From Bacteroidaceae bacterium (lineage in GTDB: Bacteria > Bacteroidota > Bacteroidia > Bacteroidales > Bacteroidaceae): DNA of 64,000 nucleotides. The notes beneath the pieces were generated by a model. It was not told the DNA's origin, did no database searches, and saw only the letters and a list, made by a program, of their open reading frames with translations. Made by a program: the position numbers and the translations under genes. Location of the stretch: contig CABIVS010000005.1 in the NCBI GenBank assembly GCA_902362375.1, forward strand, positions 525,450 to 589,449, given 5' to 3'. Positions within the stretch are counted from its first letter, which is position 1; each line of letters opens with the position of its first letter. This document shows, piece by piece, positions 35,309 to 45,572 of this stretch.

Positions 35309-36988
35309 ATGAAAAAATATATATTTATTAGTCCTCTATTGCTATGTCTACTCAGTTTATATTCTTGCTATGACGATAGTAGTACATTAGCAACTAACAA
35401 TATAGGCAATATTACTTTTACAGAGAAACAGAGTGAACTTTATGTAGGAAGCATGGAAGAATTAACATTGACACCTGACATTCAAATTGCCGAAGGTACC
35501 AATACAAATGCATTAACTTATGAATGGGCTTTAACAGAAACTCCTGTCACATCCTCTTCTTCCTATAATTTTGAATATGAAATTATCAGTACAGATCCTC
35601 AATTAAATTATATCGTAGAACGTCCGGTATCTACCTCACCATACACTCTATTATTAACTATAACAGATACTGTTCATGATAATCTGCAATATACTAAATA
35701 CTGGAAAATATATGTACAAAGTACTTTTCTTGATGGATTATTAATCAGTGACACACAAAATGGTACAACATCAGATCTAACTCTTATAAACAATCAAGCA
35801 TTTACCGTGAATTATAATAAGGACGAACAAATCTTTCGAAATATATTAACATCGCTTAATGGACAGCCTTTTAATGGTCTAATGCAAACACTTGTTTATG
35901 AAGTGATGGGATATGGTTCATCTATTCAAACAAATCAGGTCTGGACTATTTTAGGTGATGCAACATTAGCGCGTTTTAATTGTCTTGATTATACACAAAA
36001 TGGTCAATTCGAGGATCAGTCTCTCATCATTGACAAACCCAACGGATTGCAAGTATTATCGGCTTTTCAAAGCCACAACAATTTTTATATTAATACTTCC
36101 AACAATTTGTATACTCTAACTCCATCAACAGTAAACAGATTTAGTAGTCCTGCTGGGGCATTAAGTTCATATAAAGCAAACAATAACGTAATAGCATATA
36201 GTCCTAATACCGGACATGTATCCAATTCTTTATCTGGAGCTGACCAGCAACATCTAACATTTTATGATAAAGAACGTGCAGCATTCATTACTTGTAATGG
36301 TTCCGGACAATTTATGCAAGTAAAAAGCTTTGACGCTAATAATAATTTTGATCCGAACAAATTACCCAATCAAACAGCAATTTCCGCTGTTGTATTTGAA
36401 GATATGAGCCAAATTGTATTTCTCATGAAAGATGATACGAACGGAACATATTCTATTTACACTTTTAGTAGATACATTGGAGAAGAAGGCCGTTATGATG
36501 GAGATAACTGGATAGTCACTTCACCCAGTCAACCTGCATCTGCCAGAAATAAATATACGATTCCATCGGAAGGAACCGCATTGCTAGATAAAGCAATATC
36601 TATATTCTTTTCAAACAGAAATCTATTATTATATGTAACTACTACTGATGGCATCTACACCATAAATTACGGGGCTGGTAGTACTGCCACTGTTTCGACA
36701 ACAGCCAAATATACTCCACAATCCGGAGAAATTATTACGAAAGCTAAAATGTATCAACAAGGGCTATATAATTACAATTGTGATTTAATTGTCGGAGATA
36801 ATCCTACTGTCCCTCAAACCGAATGGAATAATAAAGCTATCATTGTTACTACACAATCAAGCGAATATGAAGGAAAGGTACACATTATCCCAATTACACA
36901 AGTTGCTAGTGGCACACTCGACCCTTCCAAAGCCAAAACCTATGATGGTTTTGGCAAAATTCTAGATGTAACGACAACAGGATATTAA
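35309..36988 (+). CDS. PKD-like family lipoprotein
   Basis: 559 residues with the lipoprotein signal FISPLLLCLLSLYSCYDD. The N-terminal ~130 residues form beta-sandwich, PKD-like repeats (LTPDIQIAEGTNTNALTYEW). The remainder has repeated strands suggestive of a propeller (LDGLLISDTQNGTTSDLTLI, IVFEDMSQIVFLMKDDTNGT). No active-site motif is found. Proteins of this type commonly follow DUF4843 genes in SusC/SusD loci and are thought to be surface binding proteins. Base composition is AT-rich, as in its neighbours. Confidence 0.75.
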   Translation: MKKYIFISPLLLCLLSLYSCYDDSSTLATNNIGNITFTEKQSELYVGSMEELTLTPDIQIAEGTNTNALTYEWALTETPVTSSSSYNFEYEIISTDPQLNYIVERPVSTSPYTLLLTITDTVHDNLQYTKYWKIYVQSTFLDGLLISDTQNGTTSDLTLINNQAFTVNYNKDEQIFRNILTSLNGQPFNGLMQTLVYEVMGYGSSIQTNQVWTILGDATLARFNCLDYTQNGQFEDQSLIIDKPNGLQVLSAFQSHNNFYINTSNNLYTLTPSTVNRFSSPAGALSSYKANNNVIAYSPNTGHVSNSLSGADQQHLTFYDKERAAFITCNGSGQFMQVKSFDANNNFDPNKLPNQTAISAVVFEDMSQIVFLMKDDTNGTYSIYTFSRYIGEEGRYDGDNWIVTSPSQPASARNKYTIPSEGTALLDKAISIFFSNRNLLLYVTTTDGIYTINYGAGSTATVSTTAKYTPQSGEIITKAKMYQQGLYNYNCDLIVGDNPTVPQTEWNNKAIIVTTQSSEYEGKVHIIPITQVASGTLDPSKAKTYDGFGKILDVTTTGY

Positions 36989-37021
36989 TCTAATTTCATA
37001 AAAATACATTAAAGAACTGAT

Positions 37022-39607
37022 ATGAGAAAAAAAATCCTCTTACTTGCAGCAATGGTGGTAGCTTCGTCTACCACCATTGACGCACAGCGTAAATTTCCAT
37101 TCTTCTGGAAAAAAAAGAAGGCAAAAACGGAACAAACAACTCCTGCAAAAAAGGAAAGTGAATATGATAAACTATTTAAGAAAAAGCATGAAACAGCTAA
37201 GGGGCTGATTACTCTCCACCTGCTGGATGGAAAAGTGTATTTTGAACTTCCTGTGGATTTAATCAATAAAGATATGCTTATTGGCTCCACTGTTACCAGT
37301 ATCTCTGATAATGGTAATGCCGTGGTCGGTTCCAAACCAACCGATCTACTCCATGTCATGTTTACACGAAATAAAACACATGTACAATTACGTCAGGTAA
37401 ACACTGATTATATTACTGGTAGCACACAAATTGATGAAGCTTTACGCAAAAGTACACTAGGAGCAATTATTAGTAACCAGAAAATTCAGGCATATAATAA
37501 TGACTCAACTGCTATCGTATTCGATATGACCGGAGTTTTCTTAAGCGACAACAAAAAAATGAGTCCGTTCGATCGTAATTCAATCTATGGAATGTACAAT
37601 CGTACAGAGAATTATCAATCCGACTGCTCTTATATTTCACAAATCAAGGCTTTCAAAGATAATGTTTCTATTAAAAGCTGTCTGTCATATACATTCTCTG
37701 TCAGCAATTCACAAGGGGCGTCACTCATAAAAGACCGTCCATTCACCGCAGAAATGACACGTTCTATCATGCTGTTGAAAGAAAAGCCTTACCGTCCACG
37801 TATGGCAGATTACCGTATCGGTGTATTCTTTACCGGACGCGAACAACTAGGCGAAGGAGCTAAAACGACCGCACCCGTTTACTATGCCAATCGATGGGAT
37901 ATACAACCGTCTGACACTGCTGCCTACCTATGTGGTGAGAAAGTGAAACCCACTAAACAGATTGTTTTCTACATCGATAACACTTTTCCGGAAAAATGGA
38001 AACCATATCTGCGGGAAGGAGTCACCCAATGGAATGAATTATTCGAGCAGATTGGATTCAAAGATGTTGTAGCAGCCAAAGATTTCCCGACTGATGATCC
38101 GGAATTCGATCCGGACAATATCAAATATTCATGTGTTCGCTATGCTCCATCAAGCATTGAGAATGCTATGGGACCATCATGGGTAGACCCACGAAGCGGA
38201 GAAATCTTGAATGCCTCCGTATATTTATATCATAATGTTATCAAACTTATCAGTAACTGGTTGTTCGTGCAAACAGCACAAGCCGATAAGGATGTACGTA
38301 CTGTCAATATTCCGGATGAAATGGTTGGAGACGCATTACGCTATGTACTTTCACACGAAATCGGTCACTGTTTAGGGTTTATGCATAATATGGGAGCTTC
38401 TTCCACTTTCCCGGTAGATTCTTTACGTTCACCGGAATTCACGCAGAAGTATGGCACTACTCCTTCCATTATGGATTATGCCCGCTTCAACTACGTAGCA
38501 CAACCCGGCGATAAAGAGCGTGGTGTAAAATTGACTCCTCCCCGCTTTGGTGAATACGACAAATACCTCATTAAATGGACATATACTCCAGTATTCAATG
38601 TTAATACTGCAGACGAAGAAGCAGTTATAACAAGCAAATGGATCACTGATGCCATTAAAGAAAATCCTGTGTACCGATATGGAAAACAACAAGTATATGG
38701 AGTTGTTGATCCCCGTTCACAAACAGAAGATATTGGTGACAACTCTATGAAAGCAACTCGATATGGCATCAAGAACCTTAAGTATATCATGAATAATTTG
38801 GAAAATTGGATTTCCGAAGGTGACGATACATACGAATACCGTGAAGATTTATTTATTGGTATCGTAGAACAACTTGCAATGTACGTTACCCATGTAGCAG
38901 GCAATGTAGGTGGCTATTTTGTCAACGAAGTTAAAGAAGGGGACACAATGCCACGTTTTGCACAAATTCCGAAGGCACAACAAAAAGAAGCCCTGAATTA
39001 CCTATTCGAAATTTATAATGATCTGGATTGGCTTGACAACAAAAACTTATTAACTAAATTTCCGGTTTCCGGTTCCCCTAAACAAACTATTCAAAACTTC
39101 ATGTTGAGATATATACTGCCTGTACCTTTTCAGGTATCACAATACGAAGGATTAGAGAAAGATTCATTTACTGCTGCCGAAGCTTTCAACATGATATACA
39201 ATTTTGTTTGGAAACCGACTATTTCCGGACATACATTAACAGAATCCCAGATGAATCTTCAGAAACAATATATATACATGATGATGCAGACTGCCGGGTT
39301 CACAATCAAAGGAGCCGGAAAAGCATTAGCCGGAGAAAAACTACTTGACATCAATCACCGCCAATTCGGATATACTTGTTGCCAGGGACATGCTTTCAAA
39401 GAAAATGCAATGCACAACCCTGTAGCAGGTTTTGAATGGAAACCATTGAACCGTTTTTCTATGACGGCCAAAGTTACACAAGCAGATGTATACGCATATA
39501 TAGCTAAAGCCAAACAACTGATGAAACAAAAGGCAGCCGGTGCATCAGGAAAGACGAAAGCTCACTATGAATTATTATTAAAGATGCTCGACATCAACTT
39601 AAAATAA
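37022..39607 (+). CDS. Zinc-dependent metalloprotease (DUF5117/DUF5118 family)
   Basis: 861 residues. A signal peptide (ILLLAAMVVASSTTIDA) precedes a basic KKKK-rich linker. The DUF5118- and DUF5117-like N-terminal halves come next (KGLITLHLLDGKVYFELPVD; DYRIGVFFTGREQLG), then the catalytic domain with HEIGHCLGFMH: His445, Glu446, His449 and His455 complete an HExxHxxGxxH metzincin site, with a downstream SIMDY that may be the Met-turn. It is secreted to the periplasm or surface and probably cleaves proteins before uptake by the SusC/SusD pair. The next gene, 15 bp on, is a paralogue without the active site. Confidence 0.93.
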   Translation: MRKKILLLAAMVVASSTTIDAQRKFPFFWKKKKAKTEQTTPAKKESEYDKLFKKKHETAKGLITLHLLDGKVYFELPVDLINKDMLIGSTVTSISDNGNAVVGSKPTDLLHVMFTRNKTHVQLRQVNTDYITGSTQIDEALRKSTLGAIISNQKIQAYNNDSTAIVFDMTGVFLSDNKKMSPFDRNSIYGMYNRTENYQSDCSYISQIKAFKDNVSIKSCLSYTFSVSNSQGASLIKDRPFTAEMTRSIMLLKEKPYRPRMADYRIGVFFTGREQLGEGAKTTAPVYYANRWDIQPSDTAAYLCGEKVKPTKQIVFYIDNTFPEKWKPYLREGVTQWNELFEQIGFKDVVAAKDFPTDDPEFDPDNIKYSCVRYAPSSIENAMGPSWVDPRSGEILNASVYLYHNVIKLISNWLFVQTAQADKDVRTVNIPDEMVGDALRYVLSHEIGHCLGFMHNMGASSTFPVDSLRSPEFTQKYGTTPSIMDYARFNYVAQPGDKERGVKLTPPRFGEYDKYLIKWTYTPVFNVNTADEEAVITSKWITDAIKENPVYRYGKQQVYGVVDPRSQTEDIGDNSMKATRYGIKNLKYIMNNLENWISEGDDTYEYREDLFIGIVEQLAMYVTHVAGNVGGYFVNEVKEGDTMPRFAQIPKAQQKEALNYLFEIYNDLDWLDNKNLLTKFPVSGSPKQTIQNFMLRYILPVPFQVSQYEGLEKDSFTAAEAFNMIYNFVWKPTISGHTLTESQMNLQKQYIYMMMQTAGFTIKGAGKALAGEKLLDINHRQFGYTCCQGHAFKENAMHNPVAGFEWKPLNRFSMTAKVTQADVYAYIAKAKQLMKQKAAGASGKTKAHYELLLKMLDINLK

Positions 39608-39621
39608 GGGAGGGACAAAAG

Positions 39622-42165
39622 ATGAAAAAACTATTTTTATGGTTAATAGCACTTTTGCTGATTATCGGATCAACAAATGAAGCCAATGCCCGCTCCAAGA
39701 AGAAAAAAGGAAAAGTAAAAACTGAACAACAGACTGACAGTGTTCAAAAGAAAAAAAAGAGTGTCTACGACAAGCTTTTCAAAGATAAGAAGAAACATAC
39801 AGTCAATAAAGGGACAATTACAGTTCACCAGTACGAGGATAAGATTTATCTGGAACTACCGGTTGAATTAATGGGACGGGATTTTTTAGTAAACTCTGCC
39901 ATCACTACTGCAAGTGATATTTCGATGGCAGGCACAAAAGCTGCTCAAAGTAGGTATCTGATTATTGATAAAACCGATTCATTAATATTATTCCGAGATC
40001 CGAAATACAATGTTCGCCTCAACGAACAGGACGATAATCAAGAAGCGGCTTTTGCTTTATCTCGCAGTAATGCTATTTACAAAGCATTTCCAATTGAAGG
40101 ATACACCAGCGATTCAACAGCTGTTGTATTTAATGCCACTTCCTATTTCTCTTGTTCCAATAAAGATGTGCTTGATCTTAGTGGACGTAGCTATGGAGGC
40201 ATGCTCACAATTGTAAACGCTTCTCCCCAAAGCAAAACATCTTTTGTGGATTCTGCAGACGCATTCGACAATTGCATCAGCATCACTCAAAACTGTACTG
40301 CAAAGTTGAGCATCAGCATCATGGGCTTTGTCTCCAAAGAACAACCGGAATTAACAATGTCAGTACAAACAACATTAGCCCTACTATCGAAAGAAAAGAT
40401 GAATACCCGCGAAGCCAACCCACGCGTAGGAACAGGGTATATCTCATACACAGACTATCGTAATGAAAAACGTTTCAAGAAAGGATATTATGTAACACGT
40501 CGTAATATAACGATGCAACAACCTGTTGTCTTCTACATTGATACTCTGATTCAAGACAGCTGGGTAAAAGCCATCCAAAAAAGTGCAGATGAATGGAACA
40601 TAATATTTGAAGACTTAGGAATAGGAAAACCAATCATAATAAAACCGTATGAAAAAGATTCAACTTTCCGTGCTAATAACCCAATGATAAATACGATTGC
40701 TTTTCTGAATAACAACAACTCGGAAGTTACCGCATACAATGTCACAGACTTACGCACTGGAGAAATTTTAAGTACCAAGATAGGAGTACCACGTGACCTT
40801 GCCGTCAGCGTACGCCGTAATGGAGTATACCAAATGGCAGAGGTCGATCCGCGCTTCCGGACTTATTACATTGCTGATGAGGTTATCTGTGAGAATCTGA
40901 CAGCACGTATGCTAAAAGCATTTGGCCTAAGTTTAGGATTGGCAACTAATTTGGCTGGTTCTGCAGCATACTCCCCAGAAGAACTGCGTTCTCCGGAATT
41001 TACCCGGAAATATGGAATCACAGCTTCAGTCATGGACAATGTATTATACAATTATCTGGCACAGCCCGGTGATAAAGAAAAAGGAGTTGTACTGATTGTC
41101 AATAAGCCCGGTCTATGTGACGCATTTACGCTCAAATATCTGTATGCCGCCACCAGTGAAAATGAATCAGACATATTGAAGAAATGGGCTATGGAACACG
41201 ATGGAGATCCACGCTATTTCTATGGAAAGCGTTCACCAGCTTATGCTACAGACCCGCGTTGCCAAAACTATGATTTAGGTAATGATCCGATAGCCTCTTT
41301 AGATGCACAAATTGCACGTGTGAAATATGTAGTTAAAAATAGTCCTGCCTGGTTTCACGACGATAATATCCCCAATGATTACCGGGAACTATTTCCTGAT
41401 TTTGTGATTATTGAATTAATCAATAAAACATTGTCACCTGTATCTTCTTATATCGGAGGTATTTATATCAATGAAGCCAACGAAAAAAGCAATGTACCTT
41501 CATATCAACCGGTATCAGCAGATATGCAAAAGAAAGTCTTACAAAAGATATTCAGTACCTTCTATGATTTAAGCTGGCTGGACTCTAATAAGGATTTTTT
41601 GCGTTTAGGTGGTGTCAATCCTGATATGTCAACATGGATTTACAATAACGGGTACCCAATGATGTCTTTGATGTTTCGTTTGATGCGTATGGGATTGAGT
41701 GTAGAGAAATCAACTAAACCTTATACCCAAGAAGCATATTTGAATGATATAGAGAAACAATTATTCAAAGAAACTTTAAATGGGAAACCTTTAAGTGCTC
41801 CAATGATTGCACAACTGTCTGTATATATCAGTTCTTTAAAAGGAATGTGTCCGACATTAAAGGCTATTGACAAGGCTGTATCAACAAAAGTAACTTCCAT
41901 TGCTCTCAACGAGCAAACTAATCATAAGTTACAATCATTAGGATTGCTGACAACTTTTGCCTCTATATCTGCAACAGAAGAACAATCTGGTATGGAACCT
42001 ATGACTGCCGTTAATTTTTACTCCGGTACAGATATCGAAGCCATTTGCTATGATAAGTTGAAAACTACACGTCGCTATTTGATACAAGCTCGTTCTTTGG
42101 CTAGTAATGATATTGAACGTGGAAAATGCGATTATTTGATAGCAATGATTGACAGGGTAATTTAG
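39622..42165 (+). CDS. Inactive paralogue of the zinc metalloprotease (pseudoprotease)
   Basis: 847 residues that align along their length with the preceding protease: basic linker KKKKKSVYDKLFKD, KGTITVHQYEDKIYLELPVE, YNLAQPGDKEKGV-type segments, and the shared ELRSPEFTRKYGITASVMD. Where the neighbour has HEIGHCLGFMH this protein reads KAFGLSLGLAT (residues 432-442), so all three zinc His and the catalytic Glu are gone, and SIMDY has become SVMDN. The frame is open and well conserved, so it is probably a functional non-enzyme (a regulator, chaperone or substrate-binding partner) rather than a decaying gene. It has a signal peptide (LFLWLIALLLIIGSTNEANA). Confidence 0.9.
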   Translation: MKKLFLWLIALLLIIGSTNEANARSKKKKGKVKTEQQTDSVQKKKKSVYDKLFKDKKKHTVNKGTITVHQYEDKIYLELPVELMGRDFLVNSAITTASDISMAGTKAAQSRYLIIDKTDSLILFRDPKYNVRLNEQDDNQEAAFALSRSNAIYKAFPIEGYTSDSTAVVFNATSYFSCSNKDVLDLSGRSYGGMLTIVNASPQSKTSFVDSADAFDNCISITQNCTAKLSISIMGFVSKEQPELTMSVQTTLALLSKEKMNTREANPRVGTGYISYTDYRNEKRFKKGYYVTRRNITMQQPVVFYIDTLIQDSWVKAIQKSADEWNIIFEDLGIGKPIIIKPYEKDSTFRANNPMINTIAFLNNNNSEVTAYNVTDLRTGEILSTKIGVPRDLAVSVRRNGVYQMAEVDPRFRTYYIADEVICENLTARMLKAFGLSLGLATNLAGSAAYSPEELRSPEFTRKYGITASVMDNVLYNYLAQPGDKEKGVVLIVNKPGLCDAFTLKYLYAATSENESDILKKWAMEHDGDPRYFYGKRSPAYATDPRCQNYDLGNDPIASLDAQIARVKYVVKNSPAWFHDDNIPNDYRELFPDFVIIELINKTLSPVSSYIGGIYINEANEKSNVPSYQPVSADMQKKVLQKIFSTFYDLSWLDSNKDFLRLGGVNPDMSTWIYNNGYPMMSLMFRLMRMGLSVEKSTKPYTQEAYLNDIEKQLFKETLNGKPLSAPMIAQLSVYISSLKGMCPTLKAIDKAVSTKVTSIALNEQTNHKLQSLGLLTTFASISATEEQSGMEPMTAVNFYSGTDIEAICYDKLKTTRRYLIQARSLASNDIERGKCDYLIAMIDRVI

Positions 42166-42244
42166 CCTTCTCCCTATTATTTAACATGTATGTTTATAAA
42201 AAGTTTAGTGCTAGTAAAATGTATAACAATTAAAAAAATATATT

Positions 42245-42667
42245 ATGAAACAGATTATTTTATTCATTGTATTCATATTTACTACAATGATGTGCGCATT
42301 TGCACAGAACTCAAATTCTTCCCCAACAGCAAAAATCAAAAATAAAAAAAAGAGCGAACAAATCCTAGAAAACAATAAAGATCAATTTAGTATCTCCCCA
42401 AACGGAATCTTTAAAGATGTAATAAAAGGAATTGTATATGATGCTAAAACAAAAGAACCATTAATTGGAGCAAACGTTATCGAATATGGAACTGCTAATG
42501 CAGCAGTTACTGACATTGATGGGCAATATAAAATAAAAGTTTCTAATGCGAGTCAAAAAATACTCGTAGCAAGTTATGTAGGATATGTAACACAAACAAA
42601 AAAAATAGGAGGGCTTGAAGTTGTAAATTTCTTCTTAGAAGAATATCAGCAGACTTTAGACAAATAA
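42245..42667 (+). CDS. Stand-alone carboxypeptidase-regulatory-like domain protein (140 aa)
   Basis: 140 residues: a signal peptide (ILFIVFIFTTMMCAFAQ), a polar linker with KNKKKSEQIL, and one CarboxypepD_reg-like domain (IKGIVYDAKTKEPLIGANVIEYG, AAVTDIDGQYKIKV) ending in a YVGYVTQTKKIGG strand. This is the domain that normally precedes the plug of SusC proteins, here on its own. It may assist the outer-membrane protein encoded 40 bp downstream; a truncated receptor is the alternative, though no remnant barrel follows in frame. Confidence 0.75.
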   Translation: MKQIILFIVFIFTTMMCAFAQNSNSSPTAKIKNKKKSEQILENNKDQFSISPNGIFKDVIKGIVYDAKTKEPLIGANVIEYGTANAAVTDIDGQYKIKVSNASQKILVASYVGYVTQTKKIGGLEVVNFFLEEYQQTLDK

Positions 42668-42706
42668 AATAACATGCTACCACTAAACTTTTTATAATAC
42701 AGCAAT

Positions 42707-45490
42707 ATGAAAAGATTTATTTCTATTTTTTTATTGTTATACATTACTTTACCGATAAATGCTCAAGATAAAACAAATGAGCTATCGGGATTTATTATAC
42801 ACAAACAAGAAAGTGGATCTAGTGAGTCATTAGATGGTGCCAATATCTTTTTAATCTATGCAAAAGATACATTGAAAACAACAAGTGTAAATGGAGTATT
42901 CCGTTTTAAACCTATAAAAACAGGGAAAGCGAAACTTATTGTGACTGCCATAGGATGTAGAAAAGTTGAAAAAGAACTAAATATAATAGCAGGAAAGAAT
43001 CCAAATCTTTACATAGAGATTTTGGATGAATCCATCCAACTGGAGGAAGTCACCATCAAGGGCAGAATCCCCATTGTGACCCAGAATGGTGACACACTAA
43101 TATTCAACCCGAAGGCAGTCAACGTACAAGAAGGAGATGTCGCTATGAATATAGTCGAGCAACTTCCCGGAACAGAGACTGACGACCACTCCGTCAAAAT
43201 CATGGGAAAACAAGTAACCAAAACTTATATAGACGGTAGACTTATATTCGGAAGTGACCCAATGGCAGCACTCAAAAATCTTTCTGCAACAGATGTATTA
43301 AAAATCAAGGCTTATGATGAATACGAGAATACGAAAACAAAAAAACTAATGTACAGAGGAAGTCTTACCAGAGTGCTCAACATAGAAACTAGAAGTAAAC
43401 TCATCAGTTCCTGGAAAGCACACTTATTGGCTAGTGCAGGCAGCAACCTAGATTCAACGAACGACAAAGGAAAGTTCCGTAAAGGACTCGGACTCACAGC
43501 AAACTTTTTCTCCGAGAAATTTTTACTCACAAGTAATGTGTTTCAAAATAATATCAACCGGCAATCAAATAATATCAAAGATGTTCTTTCCATTTCCGAT
43601 CCTAGTAGTACTTACAACGAAACGACTTATGCAGATCTAGCTACGGAACGCTCATGGGACACAGAAAATGGAACATACGGTACATTTAGAGCATTTTACA
43701 CTTTCGGATATAATCGCGATAATACAAATACACGATCCGAACGATATTATTTTCCTGACAACAATTATCAGCAACGCCTTTATGAAGAGCAAAATAGCAA
43801 CAGCGACAAAAAACAAAATCACTATTCCGAATTTTCTTTCTCCAATTCAAATGACAAATGGGGAGAATTCCGTTGGAACCAGTTTATAACATATAACAAC
43901 AACAAAGATTGGCAATCGCTTTACATATATAATGAAGAAAACAATCTTCAAACATCGAAGAGCCTAATGCATTACGATAATCTAAACAAGAATTTTCATG
44001 TGAGGGAAAATGTCAGTTATGCCAACGGTATTACCGACAGAATCGGATATACATTAGAAAGTTCAGTAGATATAAATAAAGGTGAAAATCATTCATTACG
44101 AATAGACACATTAGAAAGTTCGATAACACAAACTTATCTGACTATTCCATCAAAACTCCGCAACACAGAGTGGAATGGCAATGCTCAACTAATATATATA
44201 CTGAATCCAGAAAATGACAACCAAATATCTTTTGATTATTCTGTTAAATACGAAAACGGATGGAAACACCAATTCGCTTGGAATATGTTGAGCCCTACAA
44301 ATCCACAAACAGACGAAGCCAATACATATAGTTATAAAGTAAATAACCTGACACAAAAACAGGAAGTTTCATTTCACTTTTCTCCCTATGAAAAAACAAG
44401 TTGTGACATTTCCGCAGGACTTAAAGAAAGTACACTTAAGCGAGAAGAAAAAGAAATGAATAACTACCGTAAAACATTCATCTCTCCAACAGTAACAATA
44501 TCTTTTGTACATACAGATATAACAAAGTCATGGAGTGCCGCTTACAGACTGCATAATTTTATACCAAACATAGTGCAGTTACGCCCACAAATAGATAACA
44601 GCAATCCTTACATGCTGCGCAGTGGAAATCCCAACTTAAAACAATCATATCTACATTCATTCCTCTTCAATTGCAACCGTATGTTGGGAAAACACAACCA
44701 CACCATAGGTGTTATTATCAGTACCTCTATCCGCCAACACTCTCCTGTTGCAAAGACAACCTATTACAATGCCGAAACTTATCTACCGGAATTGCAATAT
44801 ACAGCACCTGCACACAGTTCTCTAATTAGTTTTGAAAACGTAGAAGGATATTGGGACATAAAAGGCAAATTGATATGGCAGGCGCCTATACGTAGCATAA
44901 AATCCAAATATACCTTATCTACCGGATTCAACTACGAACATAACCCATATTATATAGGAGAAAATAAGACAACAACACGTACCTATGCTCCATTGATCGA
45001 ACATTTCCTACTCTGCAGCCTAACTAAAAGATTAAAAGTAACAATCAGTGCCAATACCCATTATGTACATAGCATCAATACTAAAAATTATACAGGTAAA
45101 ACATTCTATCAGACGGCAGGAGCAATGTTAGATATAAGCCAAATATGTAAATACTTCTATCTAAGTAGTCATTATAATTTCATTTTCAGCCGTGATTATG
45201 GAATCAATAAAGAGATTAATCGCAATCACACCCTAAACTTGAATGTAGGCTGTAAAATATTAAATCGCAAAGGAGACATTAGTATTGCCGCATACGACTT
45301 ACTAAATAGTCATCGGACTTTCAACAGCCAAATGTATTCCAACTACATTCAAAATACATGGACTAATTATTATGGACGTTTTTTCACCATAAACTTTGCT
45401 TATCGGTTTGGTAAAGTGAAATCGAACTACGAAGGTACTACAAACGATGGAAGCATACGCGAATATAAACCGATGTCAGGAAAAATATGA
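42707..45490 (+). CDS. TonB-receptor-like outer-membrane beta-barrel protein
   Basis: 927 residues with signal MKRFISIFLLLYITLPINA. An N-terminal carboxypeptidase-like domain (LDGANIFLIYAKDTLKTTSV) is followed by a plug-like segment (IVEQLPGTETDDHSVKIMGK; TYIDGRLIFG) and a long barrel with alternating strands (outer membrane beta-barrel family, PF14905-like), ending in an aromatic-rich FAYRFGK strand. It differs from SusC: no STN domain and no partner lipoprotein follow. It probably forms the outer-membrane channel or receptor used with the ABC module downstream. Confidence 0.8.
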   Translation: MKRFISIFLLLYITLPINAQDKTNELSGFIIHKQESGSSESLDGANIFLIYAKDTLKTTSVNGVFRFKPIKTGKAKLIVTAIGCRKVEKELNIIAGKNPNLYIEILDESIQLEEVTIKGRIPIVTQNGDTLIFNPKAVNVQEGDVAMNIVEQLPGTETDDHSVKIMGKQVTKTYIDGRLIFGSDPMAALKNLSATDVLKIKAYDEYENTKTKKLMYRGSLTRVLNIETRSKLISSWKAHLLASAGSNLDSTNDKGKFRKGLGLTANFFSEKFLLTSNVFQNNINRQSNNIKDVLSISDPSSTYNETTYADLATERSWDTENGTYGTFRAFYTFGYNRDNTNTRSERYYFPDNNYQQRLYEEQNSNSDKKQNHYSEFSFSNSNDKWGEFRWNQFITYNNNKDWQSLYIYNEENNLQTSKSLMHYDNLNKNFHVRENVSYANGITDRIGYTLESSVDINKGENHSLRIDTLESSITQTYLTIPSKLRNTEWNGNAQLIYILNPENDNQISFDYSVKYENGWKHQFAWNMLSPTNPQTDEANTYSYKVNNLTQKQEVSFHFSPYEKTSCDISAGLKESTLKREEKEMNNYRKTFISPTVTISFVHTDITKSWSAAYRLHNFIPNIVQLRPQIDNSNPYMLRSGNPNLKQSYLHSFLFNCNRMLGKHNHTIGVIISTSIRQHSPVAKTTYYNAETYLPELQYTAPAHSSLISFENVEGYWDIKGKLIWQAPIRSIKSKYTLSTGFNYEHNPYYIGENKTTTRTYAPLIEHFLLCSLTKRLKVTISANTHYVHSINTKNYTGKTFYQTAGAMLDISQICKYFYLSSHYNFIFSRDYGINKEINRNHTLNLNVGCKILNRKGDISIAAYDLLNSHRTFNSQMYSNYIQNTWTNYYGRFFTINFAYRFGKVKSNYEGTTNDGSIREYKPMSGKI

Positions 45491-45572
45491 ATTTCATAGC
45501 TATCCAAATGAAAGAAGAGGAGTTGCATGGTAATATAAATAAGAAATCTATTAATCATCTAAAATAAAAATC

